Assembly (NCBI RefSeq): GCF_003201935.1
Contig: NZ_QJJL01000004.1
Span: 111,274-175,273 of the forward strand
Reading direction: 5' to 3'
Length of the DNA: 64,000 bases
Source: Loktanella sp. PT4BL
GTDB taxonomy: Bacteria > Pseudomonadota > Alphaproteobacteria > Rhodobacterales > Rhodobacteraceae
Below the pieces are notes generated by a model. It was given only the letters and a program-made list of their open reading frames with translations, had not been told where the DNA came from and did not search any database. Shown here piece after piece: positions 17,882 to 26,562 of this stretch (its first letter is position 1; every line of letters begins with the position of its first letter). The position numbers and the translations under genes are program-made.

Positions 17882-17896
17882 GTTACATACTGTTAC
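17882..17896. promoter_or_regulatory. Direct-repeat operator candidate for the OmpR-type regulator
   Basis: GTTACATACTGTTAC is a direct repeat of GTTAC with a 10-base period, the usual layout of OmpR/PhoB-family boxes. It lies 51 bases upstream of the regulator start and faces the divergent small genes at 18029 onward. No second copy was noticed elsewhere in the cluster. Binding is inferred from layout and place. Confidence 0.45.
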
Positions 17897-18028
17897 GCGC
17901 GGTCGACAAACTAAGACACATTGTTTCGTGCCATCGATATCGGTGAAACGTTCCCTTGCTATCCCTTTCATCACAGAAGCGAACTACCTGAAAAACAGTC
18001 AACCGAAGAAAACGGAGCTGAAGTGAAA

Positions 18029-18250
18029 ATGCAGGACAAGGCAGATTGGCCCTATTCCAAGCCGTTCGAGGCTCGCGAAGACCAGAAGAAGTCATCAGTG
18101 CCTCCTTTGTCCGAGCAGGACAGGCGCCGACTTCTCAGAGAGTGGTCGGACGCAAACACGCGTGGTGACGACGAGGCCCGCCGCCGGGTCGAAGACGCGA
18201 TACTCGGCCGACCTGCACCCCGGAACGCGACGGACGCTTGCGATGAGTAA
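18029..18250 (+). CDS. Small charged hypothetical protein
   Basis: The 73-residue protein is rich in charged residues (EAREDQKKSSVPPLSEQDRR, then RLLREWSDANTRGDDEARRR). It has no signal peptide or membrane segment. The start at 18029 follows ACGGAG about 12 bases upstream; an in-frame GTG at 18023 is an alternative. It is the first gene of the cluster divergent from the response regulator. Function unknown. Confidence 0.55.
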   Translation: MQDKADWPYSKPFEAREDQKKSSVPPLSEQDRRRLLREWSDANTRGDDEARRRVEDAILGRPAPRNATDACDE

Positions 18251-18310
18251 GCGTCCCCGCAGGAGCCGCAGCTCTACTCCTTCAAAATAAACCAACGAAA
18301 GGAAAGCAGT

Positions 18311-18640
18311 ATGAAACGCACTCTCGTCATCGCCACTCTCATGGGCGGTCTGACCCTGGGCACTGCCGCCGCCGCGCATCTAGGTGCGCCAGGACACCGG
18401 CATGTCGTCCTTCCGGCGCCGCATGTCGTCGTCACCCCGCCACCTCGCGTCGTACGACCGGCCGCGCCCTACTGCGCCACTTATGGCTGCTCGGGCTCGG
18501 TCACCACCACTGGACCGCAGGGCAACAGCGTTACGAGATCAGGCAGCGCATCCTGCGCCGATGGCACCTGCACGCACTCGCGCTCCGTGACTGGGCCGCA
18601 GGGCGAAACCGCCACCTTCAATCGTCTGATCTCTCGCTGA
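18311..18640 (+). CDS. Small exported Gly/Ser/Thr-rich hypothetical protein
   Basis: The 109-residue product has a clear signal peptide (MKRTLVIATLMGGLTLGTAA, cleavage near AAAAH) and a His/Val/Pro-rich stretch (HRHVVLPAPHVVVTPPPRVV). The C-terminal part holds two related units, TTTGPQGNSVTRSGSASC and RSVTGPQGETATFNR, bracketing paired cysteines. A GAAAGGAAAG ribosome site precedes it. The His-rich segment could bind metal. It probably belongs to the envelope set controlled by the adjacent two-component system. Function unknown. Confidence 0.65.
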   Translation: MKRTLVIATLMGGLTLGTAAAAHLGAPGHRHVVLPAPHVVVTPPPRVVRPAAPYCATYGCSGSVTTTGPQGNSVTRSGSASCADGTCTHSRSVTGPQGETATFNRLISR

Positions 18641-18663
18641 ATTCCTATCCAAGGAGGAACAAC

Positions 18664-18963
18664 ATGATCCGCACCAACCCACTGATCCTGGCCGCTCTGA
18701 TGGGAGCGTCCATAACCATGGCACTACCCGCTGCCGCGCAAGACGCTGAGCTTGGCGCCGAGAATTACCGCCAGGCAGATGCCAATGGTGACGGCGTGCT
18801 CGTCTACGCCGAGTTCGCCACTTTCATCGATCTGAACGCCGCTGATGATCTCGGCAATGCAGCCAGAGTCAGTTCACGGGGTATGCACGCGCGCGCCTTT
18901 GAACGGATTGATGCAAACGGTGACGGCGTTGTCTCGCCGCAGGAGCTACAGGCAATCCAGTGA
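18664..18963 (+). CDS. Exported EF-hand calcium-binding protein
   Basis: The 99-residue product has a signal peptide (MIRTNPLILAALMGASITMA, with LPAAAQD after it) and two EF-hand loops, DANGDGVLVYAEF and DANGDGVVSPQEL. A strong CAAGGAGG ribosome site precedes it. It sits directly after the small exported protein, so the two are likely co-transcribed. Two EF-hand genes flanking a two-component system hint at calcium or divalent-cation sensing at the envelope. Confidence 0.8.
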   Translation: MIRTNPLILAALMGASITMALPAAAQDAELGAENYRQADANGDGVLVYAEFATFIDLNAADDLGNAARVSSRGMHARAFERIDANGDGVVSPQELQAIQ

Positions 18964-19033
18964 TCACAGCGATTTGACCTGCGTCAAAGCCGTCGCCACG
19001 CAACACCATCACTCACGGAAGGCGACGGCCACT

Positions 19034-19090
19034 GCGCTGCACCAGAGGCAATTTTATCCTTACCCCCCCCCGGGACTTCTGGTGCAGCGC
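19034..19090 (+). terminator. 13-base perfect inverted repeat, terminator or attenuator
   Basis: GCGCTGCACCAGA (19034-19046) and TCTGGTGCAGCGC (19078-19090) are exact inverted repeats, followed at once by CTTTTCTCTC. The 31-base loop contains a run of nine C residues. It lies between the exported EF-hand gene and the next gene, 34 bases before that start. It may end the small-gene transcript or attenuate the downstream operon. Confidence 0.65.
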
Positions 19091-19124
19091 CTTTTCTCTC
19101 CAACCCGCAAACGGAACCTGTCCA

Positions 19125-19835
19125 ATGAACTCAAAGCTACTGATCATCGCCACGCTTTTTGCCGTGACCCTTGGAGTCATTGCCGTAGGCGCTGATGGGC
19201 GTGAGGTATGCGTCGCACGCGCACCGGAAACGGCCGGGCAGGACGTCGGGTATGAGCTGATCGACATTCTGCGACGAGAAGCCTGGGTAACGACCGATTG
19301 GACGCTCGAAACGTATGCAGATTTCTCACCCGGCCTCACCGCGCTGAACTGGCTCAAGAATGACCCGCGGCTTGGGTATGCGGCCCGGGCGACGGTCCTG
19401 CGCTCGCCGGGATGCGACGCGGATGGGGAGTTCACTTACCAAACCATGTTCGGTCGCACGTTCTTTCACATTGCGGACATCACGGGTGCAACGGGAGGCG
19501 ATCTAACGAACGGTGCGCTGACTGAAGGCGCCGTCCTCAAACACCACCGGCTCGAATTCGAGGCCGACCAGACTGTGTCGTTTCTTGTCTCGCCCGCGGG
19601 TGAGAGTTTCGTTCGCGTCAACCGACCCATCAATGCAATCCCTGGCGACAACGGGCTGCCTGAGGGCTGGATCCTGCAAGAACTGACACTGGCCAATACG
19701 TGGACGGCAGACCTTATCGGAGAGGTTCGCGTGCTCCGACTTGCCGATGGAACGTCCTACCAAGGGCCAATCATCGAGATGCCAGTAGATGTTGTGCACG
19801 TCCAAACCGACCCTTCGGATTTCGCGGAGAACTGA
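19125..19835 (+). CDS. Exported hypothetical protein
   Basis: The 236-residue product has an N-terminal hydrophobic signal (MNSKLLIIATLFAVTLGVIA). Its mature part has paired cysteines (EVCVARAP and RSPGCDADGEF) and no recognised domain. It is followed after one base by the next gene, so the two are translated together. It likely acts in the periplasm or at the outer face of the inner membrane as part of the envelope and efflux cluster. Function unknown. Confidence 0.65.
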   Translation: MNSKLLIIATLFAVTLGVIAVGADGREVCVARAPETAGQDVGYELIDILRREAWVTTDWTLETYADFSPGLTALNWLKNDPRLGYAARATVLRSPGCDADGEFTYQTMFGRTFFHIADITGATGGDLTNGALTEGAVLKHHRLEFEADQTVSFLVSPAGESFVRVNRPINAIPGDNGLPEGWILQELTLANTWTADLIGEVRVLRLADGTSYQGPIIEMPVDVVHVQTDPSDFAEN

Positions 19836-19836
19836 A

Positions 19837-20478
19837 ATGAGATGCATACGAACCATTTGGATCGGGCTGGCCGTCGTCTACGCCGCTTTGCTTGCTTGGC
19901 ATCAGCCGCTGCGTGGCCCGCTGAGCGAAGACGAATTGCGAGCGGCTTTTGGGGCGCAGTACGCGCAAATGCACCTGATCGAAGATGCGCAGGCCCGGGC
20001 CTTTCTGGACTTCTTTCTCAACGATGACGGTCGTCCTTTTCACATGGTCAATTTCAACGCCCTTCCCGAGCGGTCGCCGGAAGCGGACGAAGCCGCACAA
20101 ACCTACGGTGCATTCATGGCGCCACGCCTGCTCGCGCGGGCGAGCTACCCAGTCCTGTCGACCGATGTAATTGTCGGGCTCACCAACACGCTCGGCCCTG
20201 GTGTCGACAACGCCGAGCGCCTCGTGGTGGTCCGCTACCGCAGCCGACGGGACTTCCTGAACATCATTTCAACCCCTGAATTCCGCGAGGCTGTGCAGCA
20301 CAAATCCGCATCACTTGATGGCTGGTACTCGGCGCCATCGACCGCCGCTGCAATGGTATCCGTCCCGTTGCTGGCACTAATCGCGCTTCTGGCGATCGGC
20401 GGACTTGGCACGCTAGTGGCGAGACGACGGCATCGGATGGTCCCCCGCCAAAGCACAAAGACCCTAACCCACTCATAA
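19837..20478 (+). CDS. Membrane-anchored DUF1330-like hypothetical protein
   Basis: The 213-residue product has an N-terminal membrane segment (TIWIGLAVVYAALLAWH) and a C-terminal one (SVPLLALIALLAIGGLGTLV). The globular domain between them contains FHMVNFNALPERS and LVVVRYRSRRDFLNIISTPE, which resemble the dimeric alpha/beta-barrel of DUF1330 proteins. The start at 19837, one base after the previous stop codon, is preferred to 19789 because the longer frame overlaps the upstream gene. No enzymatic role is known for this arrangement. Confidence 0.6.
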   Translation: MRCIRTIWIGLAVVYAALLAWHQPLRGPLSEDELRAAFGAQYAQMHLIEDAQARAFLDFFLNDDGRPFHMVNFNALPERSPEADEAAQTYGAFMAPRLLARASYPVLSTDVIVGLTNTLGPGVDNAERLVVVRYRSRRDFLNIISTPEFREAVQHKSASLDGWYSAPSTAAAMVSVPLLALIALLAIGGLGTLVARRRHRMVPRQSTKTLTHS

Positions 20479-20520
20479 CCCGATCCACCCCATCGAGACC
20501 CGCCACCAAAGGACATCAGA

Positions 20521-20958
20521 ATGACAAGACAGTATCCTGCATTCGTTTCGGTCGTCGCGTTCGCACTCGGCTGCCTGGACCTGCTTCGTGGGGTCAGCCA
20601 CACGCTCTTGTCGTCGTATGCGGCATCCGATGTCGCTGGACTGGATTTGACCGGACCGACAGGGCTCGACCAACTGGTGCTGATGAACGCGTTCGGTGCC
20701 GCGAATTTCCTGAGCGGTGCCGCGTTGATCTATTTGTCTCTCAGGGACCGTCTTGGGGCATTGCTGTTTCTGGCGGTTATCCCCTGCGCCTATCTAATGG
20801 CGGGTATCGGCCTTCGCGTGAATGGTGCCGACCTTGCCGGTCAAGGTGTGTTTCCCGGCCAATACATGATGGCAGGATACATAAGCCTCTGCATCATCAC
20901 GGTTTTTGCGGCGCTTCGCGCGATGCGACGTCAAACCCGAGGCGCGCTTTCGTTCTGA
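20521..20958 (+). CDS. Small four-helix membrane protein
   Basis: The 145-residue hydrophobic product has about four membrane segments (for example FVSVVAFALGCLDLL, LVLMNAFGAANFLSGAALIY, LLFLAVIPCAYLMAGIGL and MMAGYISLCIITVFAALR). An AAAGGACA ribosome site precedes it. It sits just before the MacA/MacB pump genes and may be an accessory membrane part. No family assignment was made. Confidence 0.6.
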   Translation: MTRQYPAFVSVVAFALGCLDLLRGVSHTLLSSYAASDVAGLDLTGPTGLDQLVLMNAFGAANFLSGAALIYLSLRDRLGALLFLAVIPCAYLMAGIGLRVNGADLAGQGVFPGQYMMAGYISLCIITVFAALRAMRRQTRGALSF

Positions 20959-20996
20959 GAAGATAGTGACTTCCGCACGCTAGAAGGAAAAATGCG

Positions 20997-22241
20997 ATGA
21001 CTGATGCACAAGACGAAATCAAATCAAAACTGGGTCTGAAAAGCGGCGGTAGAACGTTCCGTGTTTGGCCCATTTTGCTCGTGCTTTTCGCCATTCTGAG
21101 TGCCGCGTTTGTATTCTTGCAGGCGCCTCGTTCCGACCAAGATGCACTTGGGTACAGATTGGCGCCTGTCGCGCGGGGCGATTTGACGGTTGCGATCAAC
21201 GCCACGGGATCGGTAGAACCGACCAGTATGGTCGACATTTCCAGTGAGTTGTCCGGAACCATCGCGGAGGTCTTCGTCGATTTCAACGACGTGGTCGCCG
21301 CTGGCGAAGTGCTCGCCCGACTGGACACATCAAAGCTTGAAGCACAGGTCGAGGTTCAGCGCGCCAATTTGCGGTCGGCTGAGGCGCGTCTAGTGCGGGC
21401 GCGCGTTAATCTTGATGAAGCGCAAGCTACCGCAGAGCGAACCCGCGCCTTGGGCGACCGTGGGGCCTCGAGCGACCAAAGTGTCATCGCCGCCGAGGCC
21501 GCTCTCGCCAGGGCTGTGGCAGAACTCGAGATTGCCGAGGCGGATGTTTCTGTTGCGACCGCCAATTTGCTTCTTGCCGAGACCGACCTTACCCATGCCT
21601 GCATATGCTCCCCGGTCGATGGCATTGTCCTTAATCGCACGATCAACCCAGGGCAGACGATTTCCGCTGCAATGTCGGCCCCAGTCCTGTTCACGATCGC
21701 GGAAGACCTCACGGAAATGGAGCTCCAGCTCGCAGTGGACGAAGCCGATATCGCGCGCCTTGTGGCGGGGCAGACGGCGAGTTTCGAGGTCGACGCCTAT
21801 GACGACACGCCCTTTCCAGCAACCGTTCGGCACATCCGGTTTGCCCCGGAAACTGTGGATGGCGTTGTCACGTATACGGTCATCCTGGACATCGAGAACG
21901 AGGATCTCGCGCTGCGTCCCGGCATGACGGCCGTGGCCGATATCGTCGTGAACGACGTCACGAATACACTGCTCGTTCCCAATGCCGCGCTCCGCTTCGT
22001 GCCACGGATCGAACCGGAGCCTGCGACGGACGATGACGCCGGAGGCGGTTTGCTTTCGATGATCCTGCCCACCCCGCCAACCCTATCGACAGCGCCGCGG
22101 TCGTCGTCAACGGTGTGGGTGCTTCGGGACGGAGAACCGGTCGAGATCGAGATCGTCGCCGGCGATACAGATGGACGTTTCACCGAAATCCGGGACGGCT
22201 TGCAGGAGGGCGACCAGGTGATCGTGGGTCAGGATGGCTGA
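20997..22241 (+). CDS. Periplasmic adaptor of a MacA/HlyD-type efflux pump
   Basis: The 414-residue membrane-fusion protein has one N-terminal membrane anchor (VWPILLVLFAILSAAFVFL) and a barrel-sandwich (lipoyl-like) half-motif (GSVEPTSMVDISSELSGTIA). A coiled-coil hairpin of about 100 residues (repeated EAR/AEA) and the second lipoyl half (ICSPVDGIVLNRTINPGQTI) follow, ending in beta-barrel domains. It bridges the inner-membrane MacB-type ABC transporter and an outer-membrane TolC. Its end overlaps the ATPase gene by eight bases. Confidence 0.9.
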   Translation: MTDAQDEIKSKLGLKSGGRTFRVWPILLVLFAILSAAFVFLQAPRSDQDALGYRLAPVARGDLTVAINATGSVEPTSMVDISSELSGTIAEVFVDFNDVVAAGEVLARLDTSKLEAQVEVQRANLRSAEARLVRARVNLDEAQATAERTRALGDRGASSDQSVIAAEAALARAVAELEIAEADVSVATANLLLAETDLTHACICSPVDGIVLNRTINPGQTISAAMSAPVLFTIAEDLTEMELQLAVDEADIARLVAGQTASFEVDAYDDTPFPATVRHIRFAPETVDGVVTYTVILDIENEDLALRPGMTAVADIVVNDVTNTLLVPNAALRFVPRIEPEPATDDDAGGGLLSMILPTPPTLSTAPRSSSTVWVLRDGEPVEIEIVAGDTDGRFTEIRDGLQEGDQVIVGQDG

Positions 22242-22950
22242 GGATCTGCTTATTTCCCTGCGTCAGATCAAGCGGATTTACGGATCGGGCGCGGCCGAGG
22301 TCCGGGCGCTGGACGGTGTCGATATCGACATCACCCCGGGCGAGTTCGTCGCGATAATGGGGCCAAGCGGGTCCGGAAAATCCACGGCAATGAACGTGAT
22401 CGGTTGTCTCGATCGCCCGACCTCGGGGCAATACCGCTTCAACGGAGTAGAAGTGGGCGGACTATCCAATGATCAACGCGCGCTCCTACGGCGGCATTAC
22501 CTTGGGTTCATTTTCCAAGGCTACAACCTCCTGCCGCGCATGTCGGCACGCGACAATGTCGAGTTGCCGTTGATCTACAAGGGCCTGCCAAAGCAAGAGC
22601 GGATTGCGCGCGCCGAACGGGCGCTCGATCTGGTGGGGCTTGGCGGCCGTGCCGGGCACGACCCGTCTCAGCTTTCAGGCGGACAGCAGCAACGGGTTGC
22701 GATCGCACGTGCATTGGCTGGCGAACCGCAGGTGGTCTTGGCCGATGAACCCACGGGAAACCTCGATACCAAGCGGTCAGCCGAGATCATGGAATTGTTG
22801 GTCGACCTGCGCCGAGAGCGAAACCTGACCATCGTGATGGTCACCCACGAAGACGATATGGCCGCTTATGCCGATCGCTTGATCTGGATGGTCGATGGCA
22901 AAGTCCAGCGCGACGGGCCAACGCGGCGGGAGGTCCAAGATGCTGTTTGA
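22234..22950 (+). CDS. MacB-type ABC exporter ATP-binding subunit
   Basis: The 238-residue ATPase of the LolD/MacB class has Walker A (MGPSGSGKSTAMN), Q-loop (FIFQGYNLLPRMSARDNVELP), signature (QLSGGQQQRVAIARAL), Walker B (VVLADEPTGNLDT) and H-loop (VTHEDDM). It overlaps both neighbours (adaptor by 8 bases, permease by 11 bases), showing a tightly coupled operon. The ATPase and permease are separate genes here, unlike the fused E. coli MacB. Confidence 0.92.
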   Translation: MAEDLLISLRQIKRIYGSGAAEVRALDGVDIDITPGEFVAIMGPSGSGKSTAMNVIGCLDRPTSGQYRFNGVEVGGLSNDQRALLRRHYLGFIFQGYNLLPRMSARDNVELPLIYKGLPKQERIARAERALDLVGLGGRAGHDPSQLSGGQQQRVAIARALAGEPQVVLADEPTGNLDTKRSAEIMELLVDLRRERNLTIVMVTHEDDMAAYADRLIWMVDGKVQRDGPTRREVQDAV

Positions 22951-24151
22951 AACGCTCAAGCTTGCGCTCGCGTCAATCCTTCGAAACGCACTCCGTTCGT
23001 TTCTGACCGTGCTCGGCGTGGTGATCGGGGTGGCATCGGTGATCGCCATGGTGACAGTCGGTCAGGGGTCATCCGATCAGGTGATTGCCGATGTAGAGCA
23101 GCTTGGCACAAACGTCCTGATGGTCCTGCCCGGACAGCAGGCTATGGGCTCCCGCAGTATGGGCGAGAGGGCCCGCCCCTTCACACTCCGGGACGTCGAT
23201 CTTCTGTTAGAGGCGGTGCCAACGATCGAAGCCGCCGCGCCCATTGCCAGCGGACAGGCGACCATGGTCTTCGGAAGCGAGAACCACCGGGCCCAGATCA
23301 CCGCTACCGACGCGCGCTACCTTGTGGCGTCGGATTGGCCTCTCGCGCTCGGGCGGAACTTCACGGTCGGCGAAACGCAAGGAGGACGCGCGGCTTGTAT
23401 CCTTGGTGAGACAGTCCGCGAGGCGCTTTTCAGGGCAAGCGACCCTGTCGGCGAGTCCATCCGGGTTCGAAATTTCACCTGTGAAGTGATCGGTGTGCTC
23501 GTGGCCAAAGGCGCCTCCTCCTTTGGGACCGACCAGGACGACGTCGTGCTGATGCCAATCCGGACATTTCAGCGCCGGGTCGCGGGCAATACCGACGTGG
23601 CCACGATCTATGTCGCAATCGAGGACGGCGTGTCGACCGAGGACGCCATGCGCGAGATCGAGTTCGTGATGCGCGATCTGCGCCGCATTGGTGAGACCGA
23701 GGAAGACGACTTTACTGTGATGGACATGAAGCAGGTTGCCTCGATGCTCACTGGGATCACGGGAGTGTTGACCGGACTCCTGGCCGCCGTGGCGGCGGTC
23801 AGCCTACTGGTCGGTGGCATCGGTATCATGAACATCATGCTGGTAAGCGTCACCGAGCGCACGCGCGAGATCGGCATTCGCATGGCGATCGGCGCGCAGG
23901 CCAATCAGGTTCTTATGCAGTTTCTGATCGAGGCCGTTGCGCTCTCCTTGTTGGGAGGCGTTCTCGGGGCGGTTCTGGGATTGATCATTGCGGCGGTGGT
24001 TTCGCATTTGATGGTCATCCCGTTTGCACCCGACCCGCTTATCATACTCCTGGCCTTTGTCTTCTCCGCCTTTGTAGGCGTGATCTTTGGCTATTTCCCG
24101 GCGCGGTCAGCGGCGCGATTGGACCCCATCGAGGCGCTTCGTCATGAGTAG
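22940..24151 (+). CDS. MacB-type ABC exporter permease (FtsX-fold)
   Basis: The 403-residue inner-membrane protein starts with a cytoplasmic helix and TM1 (SFLTVLGVVIGVASVIAMVT), then a periplasmic MacB core domain of about 230 residues. Three C-terminal membrane segments follow, with the FtsX-type motif GGIGIMNIMLVSVTERTREI and the closing YFPARSAARLDPIEALRHE. The start at 22940 overlaps the ATPase gene and matches the family. With the adaptor and TolC it would export a small molecule, peptide or lipid; the substrate is unknown. Confidence 0.92.
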   Translation: MLFETLKLALASILRNALRSFLTVLGVVIGVASVIAMVTVGQGSSDQVIADVEQLGTNVLMVLPGQQAMGSRSMGERARPFTLRDVDLLLEAVPTIEAAAPIASGQATMVFGSENHRAQITATDARYLVASDWPLALGRNFTVGETQGGRAACILGETVREALFRASDPVGESIRVRNFTCEVIGVLVAKGASSFGTDQDDVVLMPIRTFQRRVAGNTDVATIYVAIEDGVSTEDAMREIEFVMRDLRRIGETEEDDFTVMDMKQVASMLTGITGVLTGLLAAVAAVSLLVGGIGIMNIMLVSVTERTREIGIRMAIGAQANQVLMQFLIEAVALSLLGGVLGAVLGLIIAAVVSHLMVIPFAPDPLIILLAFVFSAFVGVIFGYFPARSAARLDPIEALRHE

Positions 24152-24355
24152 CTACGGACAACGCGACCCGACCTAGTCACCCGTGGTCGCCAAGCAACGG
24201 CCCGCTTTCCACCGATCTGATCCCAGCCTTTTGGCTGCAGTGCAGGACCCGTGACAAGCACGCAGGACACCTGCGACTGGAAAACTCCGAGGATCAGTGT
24301 GCCGTCGCGCTCCACTTCGCAGCTGTCACCAACACTAAATTACAAGGAACGCCAT

Positions 24356-25138
24356 ATGCTTACTGCAAGAATACCCCACCAGAAGAAGACCGCACTTCCT
24401 CGTCTTGTTGCGTCGGTCCTTGCCCTGACCTCAATACCGTTTGCCGCTCTCACCCAAGAGCAGCCACAAGGGTTCTCCATCGGTGTCGGAGTCGCCAGCG
24501 GGTCTGGGCTCTACACCGGCGAAGATGCTGACGCGATGGCCTTGCCACTGCTTCGCTATGATAGCGACGCCTTCTCGATTGGGGTGCCTGACGGTTTGCG
24601 CGTCACCCTTTTCGACAGGACTGACTTCCGGTTGAGTGCCGTTATTGCGCCGCGCTTTTCGGAGATCGACGCTTCGGATGCTCCTGAACTCGACGGGCTG
24701 GATCGTGAACTGACGGCCGACGGCGGCATTCAGGCGATTTACAGGTTCGGAGACCTGACGCGCATGAACTTTCAGGCTGTTACCGAGTTGACCGACGAGC
24801 ACGGGGGCAGCGAGGTGTCGCTGGGCCTTAGTCGTGCCATTCCACTCGGCCGCGTCCCGTTGCTGCTCGAAGGCGGCGTCACATGGCAAAGCGAAGGTCT
24901 TTCCTCCTACCTGTACGGTGTCTCCGCCAGTGAGGCGACAGGGGCGAGACCGGCCTACAGCCCAGGCGATGTTATGGTCCCCCATCTCTCGGTCGGAACG
25001 GCAATCCCTATCGCGCGCAACACACGCCTGATCGCGAACATTCGCGCCGACTTTCTACCCGACGAAATATCCAGCAGCCCGATCATCGATGAAGACGTCA
25101 CGCTGCGCGGTTTTTTCGGGATCACTCACAATTTTTGA
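24356..25138 (+). CDS. MipA/OmpV-family outer-membrane protein
   Basis: The 260-residue product has a signal peptide (RLVASVLALTSIPFAALTQE) and the MipA/OmpV fold, with GFSIGVGVASGSGLYTGEDA at the start of the mature protein and a C-terminal aromatic barrel end (GFFGITHNF). The start at 24356 follows CAAGGAAC; the frame upstream to 24251 lacks such a site. MipA-family genes often sit beside two-component systems and efflux pumps in proteobacteria, as here. Role in the envelope is inferred. Confidence 0.85.
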   Translation: MLTARIPHQKKTALPRLVASVLALTSIPFAALTQEQPQGFSIGVGVASGSGLYTGEDADAMALPLLRYDSDAFSIGVPDGLRVTLFDRTDFRLSAVIAPRFSEIDASDAPELDGLDRELTADGGIQAIYRFGDLTRMNFQAVTELTDEHGGSEVSLGLSRAIPLGRVPLLLEGGVTWQSEGLSSYLYGVSASEATGARPAYSPGDVMVPHLSVGTAIPIARNTRLIANIRADFLPDEISSSPIIDEDVTLRGFFGITHNF

Positions 25139-25159
25139 GCAGCCAGGGGAACTCCAGCA

Positions 25160-26557
25160 ATGCAGCATGTCAAACGAAAGCGGGGGATACTCGCGCAGAG
25201 TTCGATCTTTTTGGGGCTTTTAATCGTCCTGGCCCTGTCTGTGCCAGCGCGGTCAGAGACCCTACGCGATGCCATGGCCGACGCCTACACGAACTCGCAG
25301 CTTTTGGATCAGAACCGCTTTCTTCTTCGGGTCGAAGATGAGGGCGTGGCGCAAGCAGTGGCGCAGTTGCGTCCCGTGCTCACGTTTCTCGCATCTGCGA
25401 ACCGCGACCTTGTTGGAAACACGACCACGACAACCGCAGGCCTCGTGGCAGAGTGGACGCTCTATGCGGGCGGTAGCCGGCGCCTGAGCCTGGAAGCCGC
25501 GCGGGAAACCGTGCTTGTAACTCGTCAAGGTCTTGTTTCCGTGGAGCAGCAGGTTCTGCTCGATGCCGCGACAGCCTATTTGAACGTCTGGCGCGACTTG
25601 CAAATCGTGGACGCGCGCGAAGCTAACGTCCGTGTCGTGACCCAGCAGTTGCGCGCGGCGCGGGATCGTCTTGAGTTGGGTGAGATAACCGCGACAGAGG
25701 TTGCCCAAGCGGAGACGCGGCTGGCTGAGGCGCGCGCGTCTCTTGCGTCGGCGCAGGGTCAACTTGCGATCAACAGAGAGCTGTTCCTGCTTGCCGTTGG
25801 CCGCGAACCTGGCGGCCCTTCCGGGCTGGGCACTTTGCCTGACCTACCCGCCTCGGAAGCCGCGGCCGACGCGCTCGCGCGTCAGAACACACCAACGATC
25901 CGGCAATTGCAGCACGAGGTGCGCGTCGCCGATCTAGCGGTTGAGGGGGCTCGAGCGTCCTATCGGCCGACCCTCTCGTTGGAGGGTCAGTACACGGAGA
26001 CGTTTCAGGCACCGACCCCGAACGCAGAGGGTGAAAGCGCATCCATTGGCCTATCGCTGAGCATACCGATTTTCACAGGTGGCCAGCTCAGCTCCCTGGA
26101 GCGTCAGGCGCTCGCTCAAGCATCCGCCACGCGATCTGCGTTGTTGCAGCAAGTAAGAGTGAATGTGCAGATTATGGGAGTTGCCTGGTCGGATTACCGG
26201 ATTGCAGGTGCCCAGATTGCTTCAGCCAGGCAGCGCATTGCATCGGCCGAAGTCGCGCTCGAGGGCGTACGGCAGGAGGCCGACCTCGGCGTCAGAACAA
26301 CGCTCGACGTTCTCGATGCTGAGCAGGACCTACTTGATGCAAGGATTAATCTCATCGAGGCGCAAACAAGCTTGTTCGCAGCCGCCTACTCCGTCCTCTC
26401 CGCCGCTGGCATGCTCACTGTTGACCAACTTGGACTCGACGTTCCGAGTTTCGATCCCTCGACCTATGCCGACACTGTTTCAGGAGCTCCAGTGCGCGTT
26501 CCAAGCGTTCAGGGTCAGCGTTTGGACAGCGTCTTGGAGCGGTTTGGGCGGGACTGA
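25160..26557 (+). CDS. TolC-family outer-membrane efflux channel
   Basis: The 465-residue product has a signal peptide (IFLGLLIVLALSVPARSE) and two TolC repeats: long amphipathic helices with TLRDAMADAYTNSQLLDQNR near the start, and VAQAVAQLRPVLTFLASANR and SLEGQYTETFQAP as strand regions. It supplies the outer-membrane exit duct for the MacA/MacB pump. An AGGGGAA ribosome site precedes it. It lies 21 bases after mipA-like gene, in the same operon. Confidence 0.92.
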   Translation: MQHVKRKRGILAQSSIFLGLLIVLALSVPARSETLRDAMADAYTNSQLLDQNRFLLRVEDEGVAQAVAQLRPVLTFLASANRDLVGNTTTTTAGLVAEWTLYAGGSRRLSLEAARETVLVTRQGLVSVEQQVLLDAATAYLNVWRDLQIVDAREANVRVVTQQLRAARDRLELGEITATEVAQAETRLAEARASLASAQGQLAINRELFLLAVGREPGGPSGLGTLPDLPASEAAADALARQNTPTIRQLQHEVRVADLAVEGARASYRPTLSLEGQYTETFQAPTPNAEGESASIGLSLSIPIFTGGQLSSLERQALAQASATRSALLQQVRVNVQIMGVAWSDYRIAGAQIASARQRIASAEVALEGVRQEADLGVRTTLDVLDAEQDLLDARINLIEAQTSLFAAAYSVLSAAGMLTVDQLGLDVPSFDPSTYADTVSGAPVRVPSVQGQRLDSVLERFGRD

Positions 26558-26562
26558 TTATC

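Noticed and set aside
24224..24237. CAGCC-TTTT-GGCTG mini hairpin after the MacB permease
   Set aside because: Five base pairs without a T-tract are too weak to call a terminator.
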